DNA of 64,000 nucleotides, from the NCBI GenBank assembly GCA_942486035.1, contig CALNXK010000104.1, positions 263,501 to 327,500 of the forward strand, written 5' to 3'. Positions within the stretch are counted from its first letter, which is position 1, and each line of letters begins with the position of its first letter. Under the pieces are notes generated by a model that was not told where the DNA came from, made no database searches, and was given only the letters and a program-made list of their open reading frames with translations. This document shows, one piece after another, positions 12,501-24,500 of the stretch. The position numbers and the translations under genes were made by a program. The stretch is from Porites lobata (taxonomy: Eukaryota; Cnidaria; Anthozoa; Scleractinia; Poritidae).

Positions 12501-15500
12501 ATCTATCACTTTATCTCTATAACCCCTCATACGGAGTCGTTGCTTGAAATTAGTTACGTTCTCTTCGAACGTTTTCTCAGAAGAGTTTGTTCTGAGTAAT
12601 CTTAAGGCCTCGCCTTTTATGAATCCTTTCTTAACCCCTTGGGGGTGACATGAAGAGAAGTACGTGTATTGGAAAGTTTCTGTCGGTTTGAAGTGTGTAC
12701 GCACATCTAGGATTGATTCCTTCTTAAATCTTTCTCCTTTGTAAATACATGTATCCAGAAAGGCGGTTTCTGTTTCTCAAACTTCAGCAGTAAATTTTAT
12801 GGTCGGGTGGTGGTTATTTGCTAGTTCGATGAATGAGTATATTTCTTCTTTGTCTACATTCCACAATGAGAATATGTCATCGATAAATCTCTTCCACACC
12901 AGGGGCGTAGCGTCCATATACACACGTACGCTCGTGCGTACAGCTGAGATCTGAGAAAAAATTTTTCTCATTAAATTTGCTGGCTAATAATTTCATATTT
13001 TCACATTATACTGGCTTTTTTAGTAGAATTCCCATTATCTAAGCATCAATCATTCAGTGCTGGCCACTAATAATGGCAAAATGCATTTGAGTGGTAAGCA
13101 CAAAAATAGGAAAAACGCCTCATGTACCCCTCCCTCAAGGTCAGCCAGCCTCACCAGTTTTTCCAGCCCCGCAGGTATTCTTGAAGGAGAGGTTACTATG
13201 CCATGACGTGTGGCTTCAGAACAAAACGTATTTGCCGTCAACGGATATTAGGAATATACTTGTGAGGTCAAACAGTGAAGCCCCAGTGATTGATGTTCCG
13301 AAGAAACTGTTAGAGAATCCTATGAATATTTCTGCGACTTGAGGAGCGTGATCACTGGCTTCTGTAGTGTTTTCGTGTGTTTCGTGAGACAAAGTACACA
13401 CATATGGCTCGAAAATCGATACACGATTACTTCAACGCAATTAACAAGACAACTAATCTACATGCACTGCCGAATGAGCTTCAGTAGCATGAAGAGACTA
13501 AAATCTCCTCTGCGAAGTACGATGACGGACGAAAGATTAAGCTCCCTAGCAATCCCTCATATACATAAACATAAGAACGTGGATTGACAGGTTGGTTAAG
13601 GAGTTTGCCCGTCTTAAGGGTCGACGCCTCGCCCTTTGCTTGTGACCTGTCGTCATTGTTTTTGTACAACTTTCTACTGCATTTTTGCCGCATTATTTAT
13701 TGAAAATGCCCCGCAGAAAAACCAGGAGATGGCATTTCCGAGACCCTAAATTTCAAAATTTTATGGGGGAGCATGCCCCCAGACCCCCCTAGATGTAAGC
13801 GTCTTTGGGGCTTACGAAAAATTTATTCTCGTGCGTACATCTTCAAAAACCCACGCTACGCCCCTGCACACTAGTGGTTTGTGCGGACTTTTGTTAATAA
13901 TTTCTGTCTCTATTGCAGACATAAAAATGTTAGCAAATGCAACTGCCATTTTTGTTCCCATAGCTGTACCTTGTACTTGGAGGTAGTTTTTTCCAACAAA
14001 TTGGAAAGAATTCTCCCTCAGGATTAGTCTGAGCATATCTGCGAGGTATTGGCTGGGTATTGGAGGTTTGTTTTGATAGAATGTTTCGTATGCTTTGCAT
14101 ATAATGGTAATTCCTTCCTCCTGTGGGATGTTTCTGTATAGGCTAGTTACATCCATAGAGACTAAAATAGCATTTTCTACGACCCTGGTTTTCTCTATGA
14201 AGTTGATAAAGTCTGTCGTATCTTTAAGATACGATTTTTGCGATTTAGCAATTGGTTGGAGGAGACTATCAACAAATGATGAGATTCTTTCCGTCGGGCC
14301 AATTCGCAGCCCGATATGATCGATCTTCCAACTGGTGTTGGTTTGTGAATCTTTGTGAGAGTGTAGAATTGTGGTATTCGCGGTGGATTTGGCGTGAGGG
14401 AAAGCCATCGTCTTGTCATCTCGTCCATATGTTTCTCCTTGTAAAGCTTATCTATCAATTTCTTGACCCTTTTAGAGGTTTCTACTACCATTGGTGTTTC
14501 TAAGGGTTTGTAGTTTTCTCTGTCGTCTAATTGTATTTGACCTTCTTTCATTTTGTCTTCTTTGAGGAGAACAACAATAGAAGAGCCTTTATCTGCTCGT
14601 TTAATGTTGATGTCCGGGTTTTCTTTCAGTTGTTTGATGGCAAGTTGTTCCCTCTTGGGTAGATTGTTTCTAGGCGTGATTGTATTTATATTAGCAAGTT
14701 GTAATTTAACCTCTTCTACGTATGTTTCTAGTGCGACTGATGGCTGAACTGGTGGCTCCCAGTCTGACTTTACATGAAAGGGGTGTTGCTCTTTATCTTT
14801 TCCATGAAAGATATATTGTAGACGCATTCGTCTAGCGAAAGCGTTGAAATCTTTTAATAGTTCTGCTCTAACGTGACCTGTGTTTGTCACTGGTGTGGGG
14901 ATAAATTTAAGACCCCTTGACAGAACATTTATCTGATCGCGTGTCATTTTGTAATCTGAGAGGTTTTTGATATGTTTCTTTCTTGCTTCTGTTATGTTGT
15001 TATCTAAATCACGCGCTATTTTTGGCCTCCGTTCATTGCGTTTTTTGGTTGATAATGACCGCTTTTTCTTTCCTCTTTCCCTTTTTAGATAATCTATATT
15101 CTCAGAAAACACTCTGGGATAAGATTCACTTTGTTTATTCTCTTTAGCATTTTGTAAGACATACTTTATTTTGTTGAGTTCGTCTATTTTCTTCTGGATA
15201 TTCTCTAGTTTCTGTTCGTGACTGCATTCTGGAGTATTAGATGGTACCTTACCTGACATGTCTTTCCTCTTTTCTTTGCGTGATTCCTGCTCTACTTTTA
15301 CAAGTTTAGATTTGCTTCTTTCGACTCTACGGTCGTGAAACTTAACGAGTGCGCCTAAAACGTTTCGTTCTGCGTCTTTTCTAATCCAGCTTATGTCTCG
15401 TTTGAATTCTTCGTCCGGGGCAATGTTTGCCCTTGCGTTGTAACGCAAAGTTTTTGGACATGTATTGTTCTCAATATGTTTCTTCAGTTTAGCGATGGAT

Positions 15501-18500
15501 TCTTTGGACTTTTGTATCTTGTCCTTAATGGTGTTTTCAAGCTCTTCTGTAGTAAGGCGCTGCTTTTTAAAAGGTATGTGTTCTTTCTGTTCACGAGAGT
15601 CATCATGATGACGTTTCTGTGGACCCGTTTTGCGCGGTTTTTGGACTTGGCGCCATTTTCTCTGATCGTTGGTGTTTGGTTTTTTCACGTTTAGTCTTTT
15701 GGCCTCTGTGGGGCCGCCGTTTCTTCTCTCAGTATTGTTAGTCTTTCTGTTTCTTTGCAATGGCTCATCCCCATTTTCTTTAAGGTTTGTGTTTTTGCGC
15801 CTTTCTGTTGTCAATTGTCCACACGGTATGTCTTCGTCATCCGAAGCTAAAAGGCTATCTTCTGCAGGATTGTTGGCTATATCAGCGAGTATTGAAGGGC
15901 TTGTTGTAAGAAGTCCTTCTTCGATTACTAGTGTAACACGTTCCACTAGAATTACGGCGAACAAAGCTTCGTTAATAGATAACATTTTCACGAAGGATCC
16001 ACTTCGTCCCTCAATAAGTGGCCTTTTTCTCAATGAAATATCTGACCATTTACCGACATTTTCACTTATTTTGTATAATAATAGTACTAGTGATAAGGAT
16101 AAATACGTATTTTTTCGTGAAAAAAATGCGCTTAATCTAAGTGCATTTAAAGATGAGTTAGGTAAGATAAACTGGGCTGAAATGCCTGGTTTTAATGATC
16201 CTTCTTGCGCTTATGAACTCTTTGTCGGAAAGTATACTACAATTTACGATAAATGTTTTCCACTCAGAAAAATGAAAGTGAAACGGTTCAATCTTCGTAA
16301 GCCTTGGTTTACTAAAGGTCTTGCTAAATCCATAAGGAAGAAAAATAAGTTATATCAGTCTTTCCTTAATAACCCTAACTCTTCCAATGAAAATGCATAT
16401 AAGTCGTACAAAAACAAACTTACTCATTCTCTTCGAGTTGCTAAGCTTTTATATTATGAAAAACAAATTGAAAAACTAAAATCAAATGTTCAGGCCACTT
16501 GGAAAGTTCTAAATGAAATCCTTCGTTATGCATTTCTGCACTTACTACAAAGATACAATGATTTCCTGATCATGAGAGTATTGTTGATACCGAAATATAA
16601 CATTTTTCCTTTGTAGTTTTGTCACTGTCGTCTAGATATTTTGACTTTGTACTGAAACTATCAAAAGGAAATTCTGGTTATTTTATTTTATTTTTTACAG
16701 ACGTATTTTAATCAACTGCAATATCAGACGAAAAAACTGGAAGGAAACACGGCAGACCTTTCTGTGAACCTCAGAAACAAGTTCCAAACAAGATTTGCAG
16801 TCACAAAACGACTTAAAGATAAAGTTGAAGCTTTATAAGCCAAGCCTCCGAAACCCACAACAGCAAAAGAATGCTGTCATATCGACAAATCCACCCTGAA
16901 ATACGATGAACTTTTCCGCACCAAAGTCGACCTTAACAACATTTGTTTGAAGATTTCCGGTGCTGCAACCCCGAACCCTAGACAGTTAGATGCAGAAGAA
17001 ATCTTAAGAGAAATGAGAGACATTCATATAAAAAATCCCTTTCTTAAGTGGCAGTACTTTTCATCTGTGGAAGGAGTTCATACGAGTTTTCCAGTTCATG
17101 ACGATTCAGAGCCTTGTGACTTATACGACCCTCGATACAGACCATTTTACGTAGAAACAGCCACCCCTGAATCTAAAGATGTTGTGTTGGTTATCGATTC
17201 CAGTGCGTCTATGACTAGCAAAAAATTTACTATTGCTAAAGAGGCGGCGAAGACTGTGTTATCCTCATTGAATCCGAAAGATCAGGTGGGTACTCGACAC
17301 TGAGCGATTTCTCGCGCGTGCTAATTGGTCAAGAGCCACAACATGGTCGTTAAAGGTAATGTTACACGGGACGATTCGCAACGTCGATTTTTAGCGCAAC
17401 ACATGCGGCGTTACAATGTTGGAATAACGTTGTAACTATTCGAAACAATGTCGTAACAATATTGCAACACTGTGCTGCGATAAAAAAAGTCGTTGCGAAT
17501 CGTCTCGTGTAACATCACCTTAAGAGTGCAGACCATGGAAATGACTTGGTGGTGCTCCCATTTGGAGTTTTTCCTTTCTAGGGCACGCGATTGTCCGAGA
17601 AAGTTCAATGAAAAAGCTGTTAATGGTACTGTAAAAAACAAATATAGTCGACTCCCGATAACTCGAACCTTCAAGGGAAATCGGAAAAGTCCGAGTTATC
17701 AGGAGTTTGATGCAAATAACCGGAAGTCAGGAAATAAGCAAATGGATGGGAAGGAAAGGCAATTAAGCAACAAAGTATACAAAAATGGACACTGAATTTG
17801 AACTGGAGTGACAAAAAAAGTAAGGAAAAAGAATTTACTCGGTTGTAAATTTAATCTTTCGGACCTCAGTAGACGGTTTTTTCCCGACTTGTCACGCGCT
17901 TATAACATGGTTCTAGTTATCGAAGGTAAAATTGTATAGAAATGAGCTGATGGGAAACCGTGCAAAATTGGTTCGAGTTAGCGGGAGGGTCGAGTAGTTA
18001 TAGAGGGTTCGAGTTCCCGAGGGTAAAATTACAGTAAATGTAAGAAGGAAATCTAGGGAAATCGACTTTGGTTCGAGTTAGCGAGGGCTCGAGTTATCGG
18101 AAGTCAACGGTATAAAACAATTTCCCATGGTCTATTTAACAAATAGATTCCATGTTGCCGTGCGTCATGGTCAGTAATAGATCACAGATGACATCAAAAT
18201 GTGGTAAAAACAAAGTAAGTGGCACACGAGCCACAGACAAAGTGTGTCACTGATGTTTTCACAACATTTTGACGTCTTCCGTGATCTACTGCTGAACAGA
18301 CCCACGGCAACACGGAATCTATTTGTTAAATAGACCGCGAGAAAATGTTGCATATTTGTTTTTTACGTCCATTTTCATTTAACTTTCTCGGAAAATCGTG
18401 CGCGCTAGAAAGAAAAAACTACAAAATAGAAGCACCACCACGTCATTTCCATGGTCTGCACTCTTAACGACCATGTTGTGGCTCTTGACTAATGACCAGA

Positions 18501-21500
18501 AAAGGAAAAAGACCGATATACATACCTGCCTCGTACCGCTTCACTGTTCTAGGATTTGTGTTACTTAAGGCATTTTTTGTCGCTAACGCTACTTTTCGTT
18601 TCTTCTTCTTTTTCCCGTTATCTTACTTGTAAAAAGTTTCTACGTCTTCACTTGCTCAAAACAGAATAATGGCGAAAATATTTTGCATATCAGCCAGTCT
18701 CTCGTAACGATGACACACGATCAGTTGTTGTGAAGTTTTCTGGCATTTTAGCCATTCTCAAGTTGTCAAGTACTCTTTTTGCCTCCGTTTTTCCAATTTG
18801 TTTTGAACAACTTACAAAATAAGACATCACGTCTTTACCACATTCCTAGCCTGTTCCAGGCCCCGAGATAGTCGGGTCTGCTGAATTGAGAAAGCGCAAA
18901 CACGAAAATAAAACGGGAGGAAACTGGGGAGAGCAGGGGCGGCGGAGCTTGTAATCATTTCTTTAAACGACCCTTTCCGGTATACCAGCTCCTGGTATAC
19001 CCTCTGATTGGTCAAATTTGACAGATTATATCAACACTCTCAAAGCGGGTCGTTCCTGTCACTCAGAGAGATGGCGTCCGGCGTCCACGCGCGTGAAATA
19101 GAGGAATCCACGATAACTTCTGTGTTGAACGAATGTTTACTAGATTTCCAGCACATGGGAGCGCTGAGGAAGGAACAGAAGACCTGCCTTGTGAACTTGG
19201 CGCGTGGAGAAGATGTTTTTGTAATCCTACCGACCGGCTTCTGTCTCGCCTGATAACAAAGTGGCAATAACAGAACGGTCGCAAGCAGTTATCTACGTGC
19301 TCCAGTCCAGATTCACATTATCTTTAGATCTCTTAAGAAGAACAAGCTGGTGTTTAAAAATAATTGCTTAAGAGCAAACTTGACTGACTCACAACGTAGT
19401 TCTCCATGTTTAAAGTAGCTTCAGTTTAAGGTGCAATCCATTCTTCGAAATTTGCATTTGTGAATCACCACCCGTGAGAATTTCACATCCTGCAAAAATA
19501 CTAACGAGCTGGGCCCAGCGTGACAAAACTCATGGTAGGAGACCATCACATCACAAAAGAAAATCGCTTTCAGTTAGTCAGATCAAGGAGGGATTTTGGA
19601 GAAAATCAAACAACCTAAAACCCTTAAACTTTACGTTTCAAAATAGGTCAAAGAAAATGCTCTTGCATCAGAGGGCAAATTATCAATCATGCCAACCAGA
19701 AACAATAACCTCAGAAAATCAATATGCGTGTCGCGACCTCTCATCATGAAACAGTCGGAAAAAATCACATAGTTTGCTCAGTCAAAATCTGCAAATTGCA
19801 GACCCCTCCAGAGCATAATCTACCTGCAAGGGAAAATATTCACTGGAACAAGCAGCATTTTGGCGCAAGGTAAAAGTCGTGTGTTGCCTACCGACCCGCT
19901 TTTTACACTCCAGATTGCTCTGACTCGCATAAGAGATAAGCGCCGCGCGAAATAATCTCGCGAGAAATTTGAGAAATTAAGATTCCAACTCATTGACATT
20001 TCAACAGTTTGACAGCCGAAATCTAATTATCTCAAACTTACCGAAAGTGGGCGGAAGAGGGTCGTAAAATAAATGATTACAGGCTCTCTCTTTCTTCCTT
20101 TTTCGTTTTTCCCGCCCCGCCAACTTTTCACGTGCCTTTTTCTTTCGTGTCTTCCCCACTATCTGAGAGCCTGGAACAGAATACCACATTCCACGCACGT
20201 ATAAGAAATGTAAAATGTAAAAATAATAAAAATGTTCTAGAAGTTTTAAAATCTTCGAAATACATTTCGCTCTCCGAGCTTCGTCAGTCAATAAAATTTT
20301 CATTTAAGATGCACTAAAATAGTCTGCGTGTTCGCCAGTGTCATGTAAGCCAACATCGTGTATTCTATTTCACGTGGTCACGTGCGACTACCGCGCGTGG
20401 AACGCGGAAATAATTCCATTCGTTCTTAGAGTTCAACAACGAGCCTTCCGGTACTTGATCGATCCGAACACTCTCTGATATCTGCCTCAACGTGGCGTCG
20501 TTGGAGTAAAGAACCGGTAAAATGTTCATTTCAGATTTTTGCATTTCACTGTTGTGTTTCTCTTTACAGTGCTTCCATCTTCCTTTTTGGCCAGTGACTT
20601 CATGCGTTGTAATCCTCTAGTACACGCGCTCCTTTATTTTTTTCTGATATAAATGTCATTACACTTTGTACATTTTATGTCATAAGTCACGCTCTGTCTA
20701 TCACACCGTCCTTTTCCATCTACTCTACACACTGGGCATTCCCCTCTTTTCCATTTTCGTGATTTAAACGGATCAGACCTCTGGAGTAACTTTTTAATCG
20801 CAACACCAGCTCAGTTTTTCTACCACTTTGATTTTGAAACCTTGTCGCTTTATTTCTTTCTCGTATCACCTCTGTAGCTGTGAATTGGGTGTAGCTGGTA
20901 CAAAAATACCGCCTCGTTTCCGCCTTTTTTGTACTAGTTGCTCCTCTTCCTCGCTTTTTCTTGGTTTCGTTCCTCTCTCTTCCATTCTCTGGGTCGATGT
21001 AAAGGTCTTTCTCCTTCTTGATCAGCTTTCTCTCTCCTTTCATATGCCTTAAGGGCCGAGTTGACAACCTCAGTACTGACTCAGGAGGTCCTAATTAAGA
21101 GTTCTACTTAATTGTAGCAAACTGTTGCCATGGAAGAGGAGGGTGGAGAATGTTAACGAGATGGTTTTGAGAATGCAGTACTCGGGGTTCTGCGAGAAAT
21201 TCAGGTATGAGGTTGTCAACTCGGCCCTTAAGACGTGATGTCTTATTTTGCAAGTAGTTCAAGTTATTGGAACACATTCTTAGTCTCGGCATTTACAATT
21301 TCGCAAAAATCTTCCATTTTTCCTCTCTGTAAATAGCTCATTGTAAACTTTTCTCGAGGCTTTTACTCGCTCAATGCGAAATAAATCACACAAACATTTT
21401 CAAAACCGCGCATCGTGTGAACTGAACAAAAAAAAAAAAGTTTTCCGTGACGTCATCCATGTATCCGTAGTCTAATAGAACATGGGTAACGACCAGCGCG

Positions 21501-24500
21501 CGTAACATTCACATCACTGCATAAACTCTTTTTATTAAAAACTGAACCACTGGCCATGGACAATGCAATGCTAGAGCGCTGATTGGTTTAGCCATAATGG
21601 TATATGAGCCATTGTTATATTCCTAGAGTTTCACTCAACTAAACTAAACTTTCTTGGTCACATGGCCTTGACTAAAATCAAATGTATCCCGATCGTGATA
21701 CATTAAGCAATGTACCCCGCTCGGGATATATTACAACACGTGATCAAAGCATATTGGATAGTTACGTGACAGAAGGCGGGAAAAACACTGCCAGGTCCTG
21801 CCACTGGCTGCCAGTTTTCTTTTTCGTGAATGAACGCAACAACATCATGAAGCCTCACGCTAAAAAGCAACGATTATCAAACATCAGTGACTCCCTCGCC
21901 TGCGGCTCGTGTGCCACTTCTTTGTTTTTACCACATTTTGACGTCTACAACGTCAACTGTGATCTATTACTGAACAGACGCACAGCAACATGGAATATCT
22001 TTGTTAAGCAGACCATGACAAATTGTTGGTTTTGCATAGGCACAAGAGAGTAGCTCGCTCTGGCCGGATTATAGGCTCCAGCTCCTTCTTAGTTACATTG
22101 GTTTGAAAAACGAGCGAGCAACTCCTTTATGCCCACGCAACGGCGTGTTCGCAAACCAGTTCATTTTTAGATCGATTTTCTAGCGAATTTTGAATATCAG
22201 ATAAGTCTTACATAACAGTCATCAATCATCCGGTGCTACCATGATACGTTTATTCATTGATCATAAAAATGGTATGTTTTTGGTTACTTTTCTTTAAGGT
22301 TAATGTAGTTTCCTTCAACACAGAAGCCTCAACAGATGATGGTTCTGATGTCACGTCTTGTTTCAGTGAGAGGTTAGCTCTAGCAGTTCCTGAGAATAAA
22401 AAAAGCCTAGAGAAATACATTGATGGACTCAAGTTTAATGAACAACGTAAGTCTATTGTAATAGTCATGAGCTTTTATTTTCAGTATCGTGTTATTCCCA
22501 AGCAAGCTCCCTAGCCTGCTAGCAGTCGTTTCTGTTTCCTTGAAGTAAGAGGTGGGAGAGGAGGGGAGGGGAGAGGCGGGGAAGGGAAGGAAACCGTTTC
22601 CTTCTCTTTCCCGACCCTGTCCCCCGCATTTACTTTATTGCTTCTTTATGCCTCGCGCGACTTTCGTCCTTACAACGCTAGACCTAAAGGAAACGGAAAC
22701 GACTGCTACGCAGGCTACAAGCTCTTGTAAGCGGCCATTTAACCCTTACATCTTTAGTGGCCACTTATGGAACCTTGATTCTCTTTTAAAAGGCGAGGGG
22801 CCTGTTTCTCCAAAGGTCCGGAAACTTTTTTTAAGCCGGAAGGCAAATTTTCAAATCAAAACATGTTGAATAGTAGCACAGTTCCTAGCTCACAAACCCG
22901 TCAATTTTGCTTGGTTAACTGATAGCTTCATTGTGTCATTTGCAAATTATTGAAGCTTGAGTGTAAACACGGCAAACATAAACCAGCTCTCCAGGCAAGA
23001 AAAGTTGCCGGGCATATCGAGAAACGGGGCCCAAGCTCCAGTAACGTACATCTTTTTCGCGTCCGGAGGGTGTCCACTTACCAGACTTTCCACGGTAGTT
23101 CCTTATAATGTCATATCACCAGTCGTGGCATCAAGGTCCAACTGTTGCAGTCCTAATAGGAATCATGATCATCAGCATACCTGCACCAGAAAGTGACATG
23201 GCCGGACATGAACGTAGTCTGCCGTACATATGAAAGAAATGTAGTCGTTAGTTTAGCGGTCGTGTCTTTGCCTTAATGGATAACATGGAGACTGTACACA
23301 CACTCTCTAGTTGTCTCCAGCCTCCTCCCCAGGGCGCTTTTCTCTGGCTTTGGAGGTGGGGCGGGAAAAGGCCCTTGCATCGGCCGGCCGATCCGTTATT
23401 TTGATTGGTTGATTGATTTAGGTAATTCAGTAAGTTAAATAATTTATGCATTGTACCGAAACCGAAACCGTATGTCCACTCCAACGAAGATTTCTGCAAG
23501 AAATCCAGTTCGCAGGCTATGTGGCGGTTCTCATGACAGTCGCTATATGCTTTGAATATTTAGCATAGCCGGGCCATCTAAAGATTTGTGTTCAAAAGTT
23601 TATAAAAGCAGTGGTATAAAAATTTCTGAGGACGATACGAGGTTAGCACTGCTATGTAGGAGTTGCGTCACATTCGTAGACAAAATGGATTAGTTTATTC
23701 GGAGAGCTCAATCTCTAGACAATACGCCGTCTTATATAAACTCAGAATATTCGATTCTGTAAAGCGCTGCTTTCAACTTTCACCGACTTCGCATCAGCCA
23801 TCAAAGCTTCTACTTGTATGAAAGGATATGCCAACCGAAAGCTTCGATGTGGTTGGTAGGCCGTCACAACTTTTAGCTCATGCCAAAATGCTATTTCCAA
23901 AACGTTTTTTTTCTTGTGCTAGGTAGATTATGCTCTGGAAGGTTCTACATTTTTTTCTGAGTAGATGTGATTTTAGCCGCTTGTTTCACACTGAGAGGTC
24001 ATGGTACACATATCTATTTACTGTGGTTTTTTTTTTTCTGGTCGGCAAGATTTACCCTCTGATGCAAGAGTCTTTGCTTTGACCTCTTTTGAGGCGTTAA
24101 GCTTTTTATTACGGCCGAATAAGGGGTTCCAGTTTTCTCCAAAGTGCCTTCTGGATCTAAATAACTAAGCGATTTTCTTTAGTCCGTGAATGTAATGTTT
24201 TTCTGCAATGTTGTATCACGCTGGGCCCAGCTCGTCAGTTTAGTTTGCAGGATGTTAAATTATTATCAAGGACAGTGATTTTTACAGTTCCAAAATTACC
24301 TGAATTATAAGAATGAAGTGCAGGCTTAAACTGAAGCTGCATCAACTATGGAGAATTGCATTGTGACTCAGTAGACTCTGACAGCATAGTCTTTTTCTGA
24401 AGATAATATGAGTCTCTTGACTAGAGTGCGTATTCCCTTCCTTGGTAACAGCTTTTGAATTGGACTGTTTTGTTATTGCGACTTTCTGATCAGGCAAGGC

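Larger units (their letters stand above)
11790..15925 (-). mobile_element. Penelope-like retroelement (PLE), broken, nested in a LINE
   Basis: The minus strand encodes a Lys/Glu-rich N-terminal region (15890-14800), then PLE reverse transcriptase: IKRADKGSSIVVLL, IPQFYTLTKIHKP, SMDVTSLYRNIP (motif A Asp), VQGTAMGTKMAVAFANIFM, KRFIDDIFSLW (motif C Asp pair) and the thumb ENQPLLREIFKDPP, ISYKRGK and DILVRTKL. Defects: a frameshift near 14300-14400, a DNA transposon at 12900-13866 splitting LV|WKRF, and a TGA near 12361 where related thumbs have Trp. No GIY-YIG endonuclease is recognisable. Junctions are judged from the interrupted LINE and are approximate. Confidence 0.82.
17310..18500. mobile_element. 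foldback element with nested MITEs
   Basis: Outer inverted arms: GAGCCACAACATGGTCGTTAA ... GACCATGGAAATGAC on the left (17330-17640) and its reverse complement on the right (18351-18500). The loop also contains an internal palindrome (about 18130-18345) with TCTATTTAACAAATAGA-like ends. A half of that palindrome recurs at 21880-22030. Two further elements have inserted into this foldback (17354-17519 and 17642-18112). Confidence 0.65.

Noticed and set aside
14195..16033. A 612-residue minus-strand open frame considered as a host coiled-coil protein.
   Set aside because: Its C-terminal half contains PLE reverse-transcriptase motifs, and its first residues are the reverse strand of the interrupted LINE.
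20720..21067. 115-residue basic minus-strand open frame.
   Set aside because: No recognisable motif; it overlaps the border of the TTAA-flanked MITE. Could be part of an unknown repeat, but unsupported.
24205..24235. CTGACGAG followed by the palindrome GCTGGGCCCAGC on the minus strand, hammerhead-like.
   Set aside because: No GAAA follows (GTGATAC instead), the palindrome leaves no proper loop, and the other repeat copy (19505) does not keep CTGACGA.
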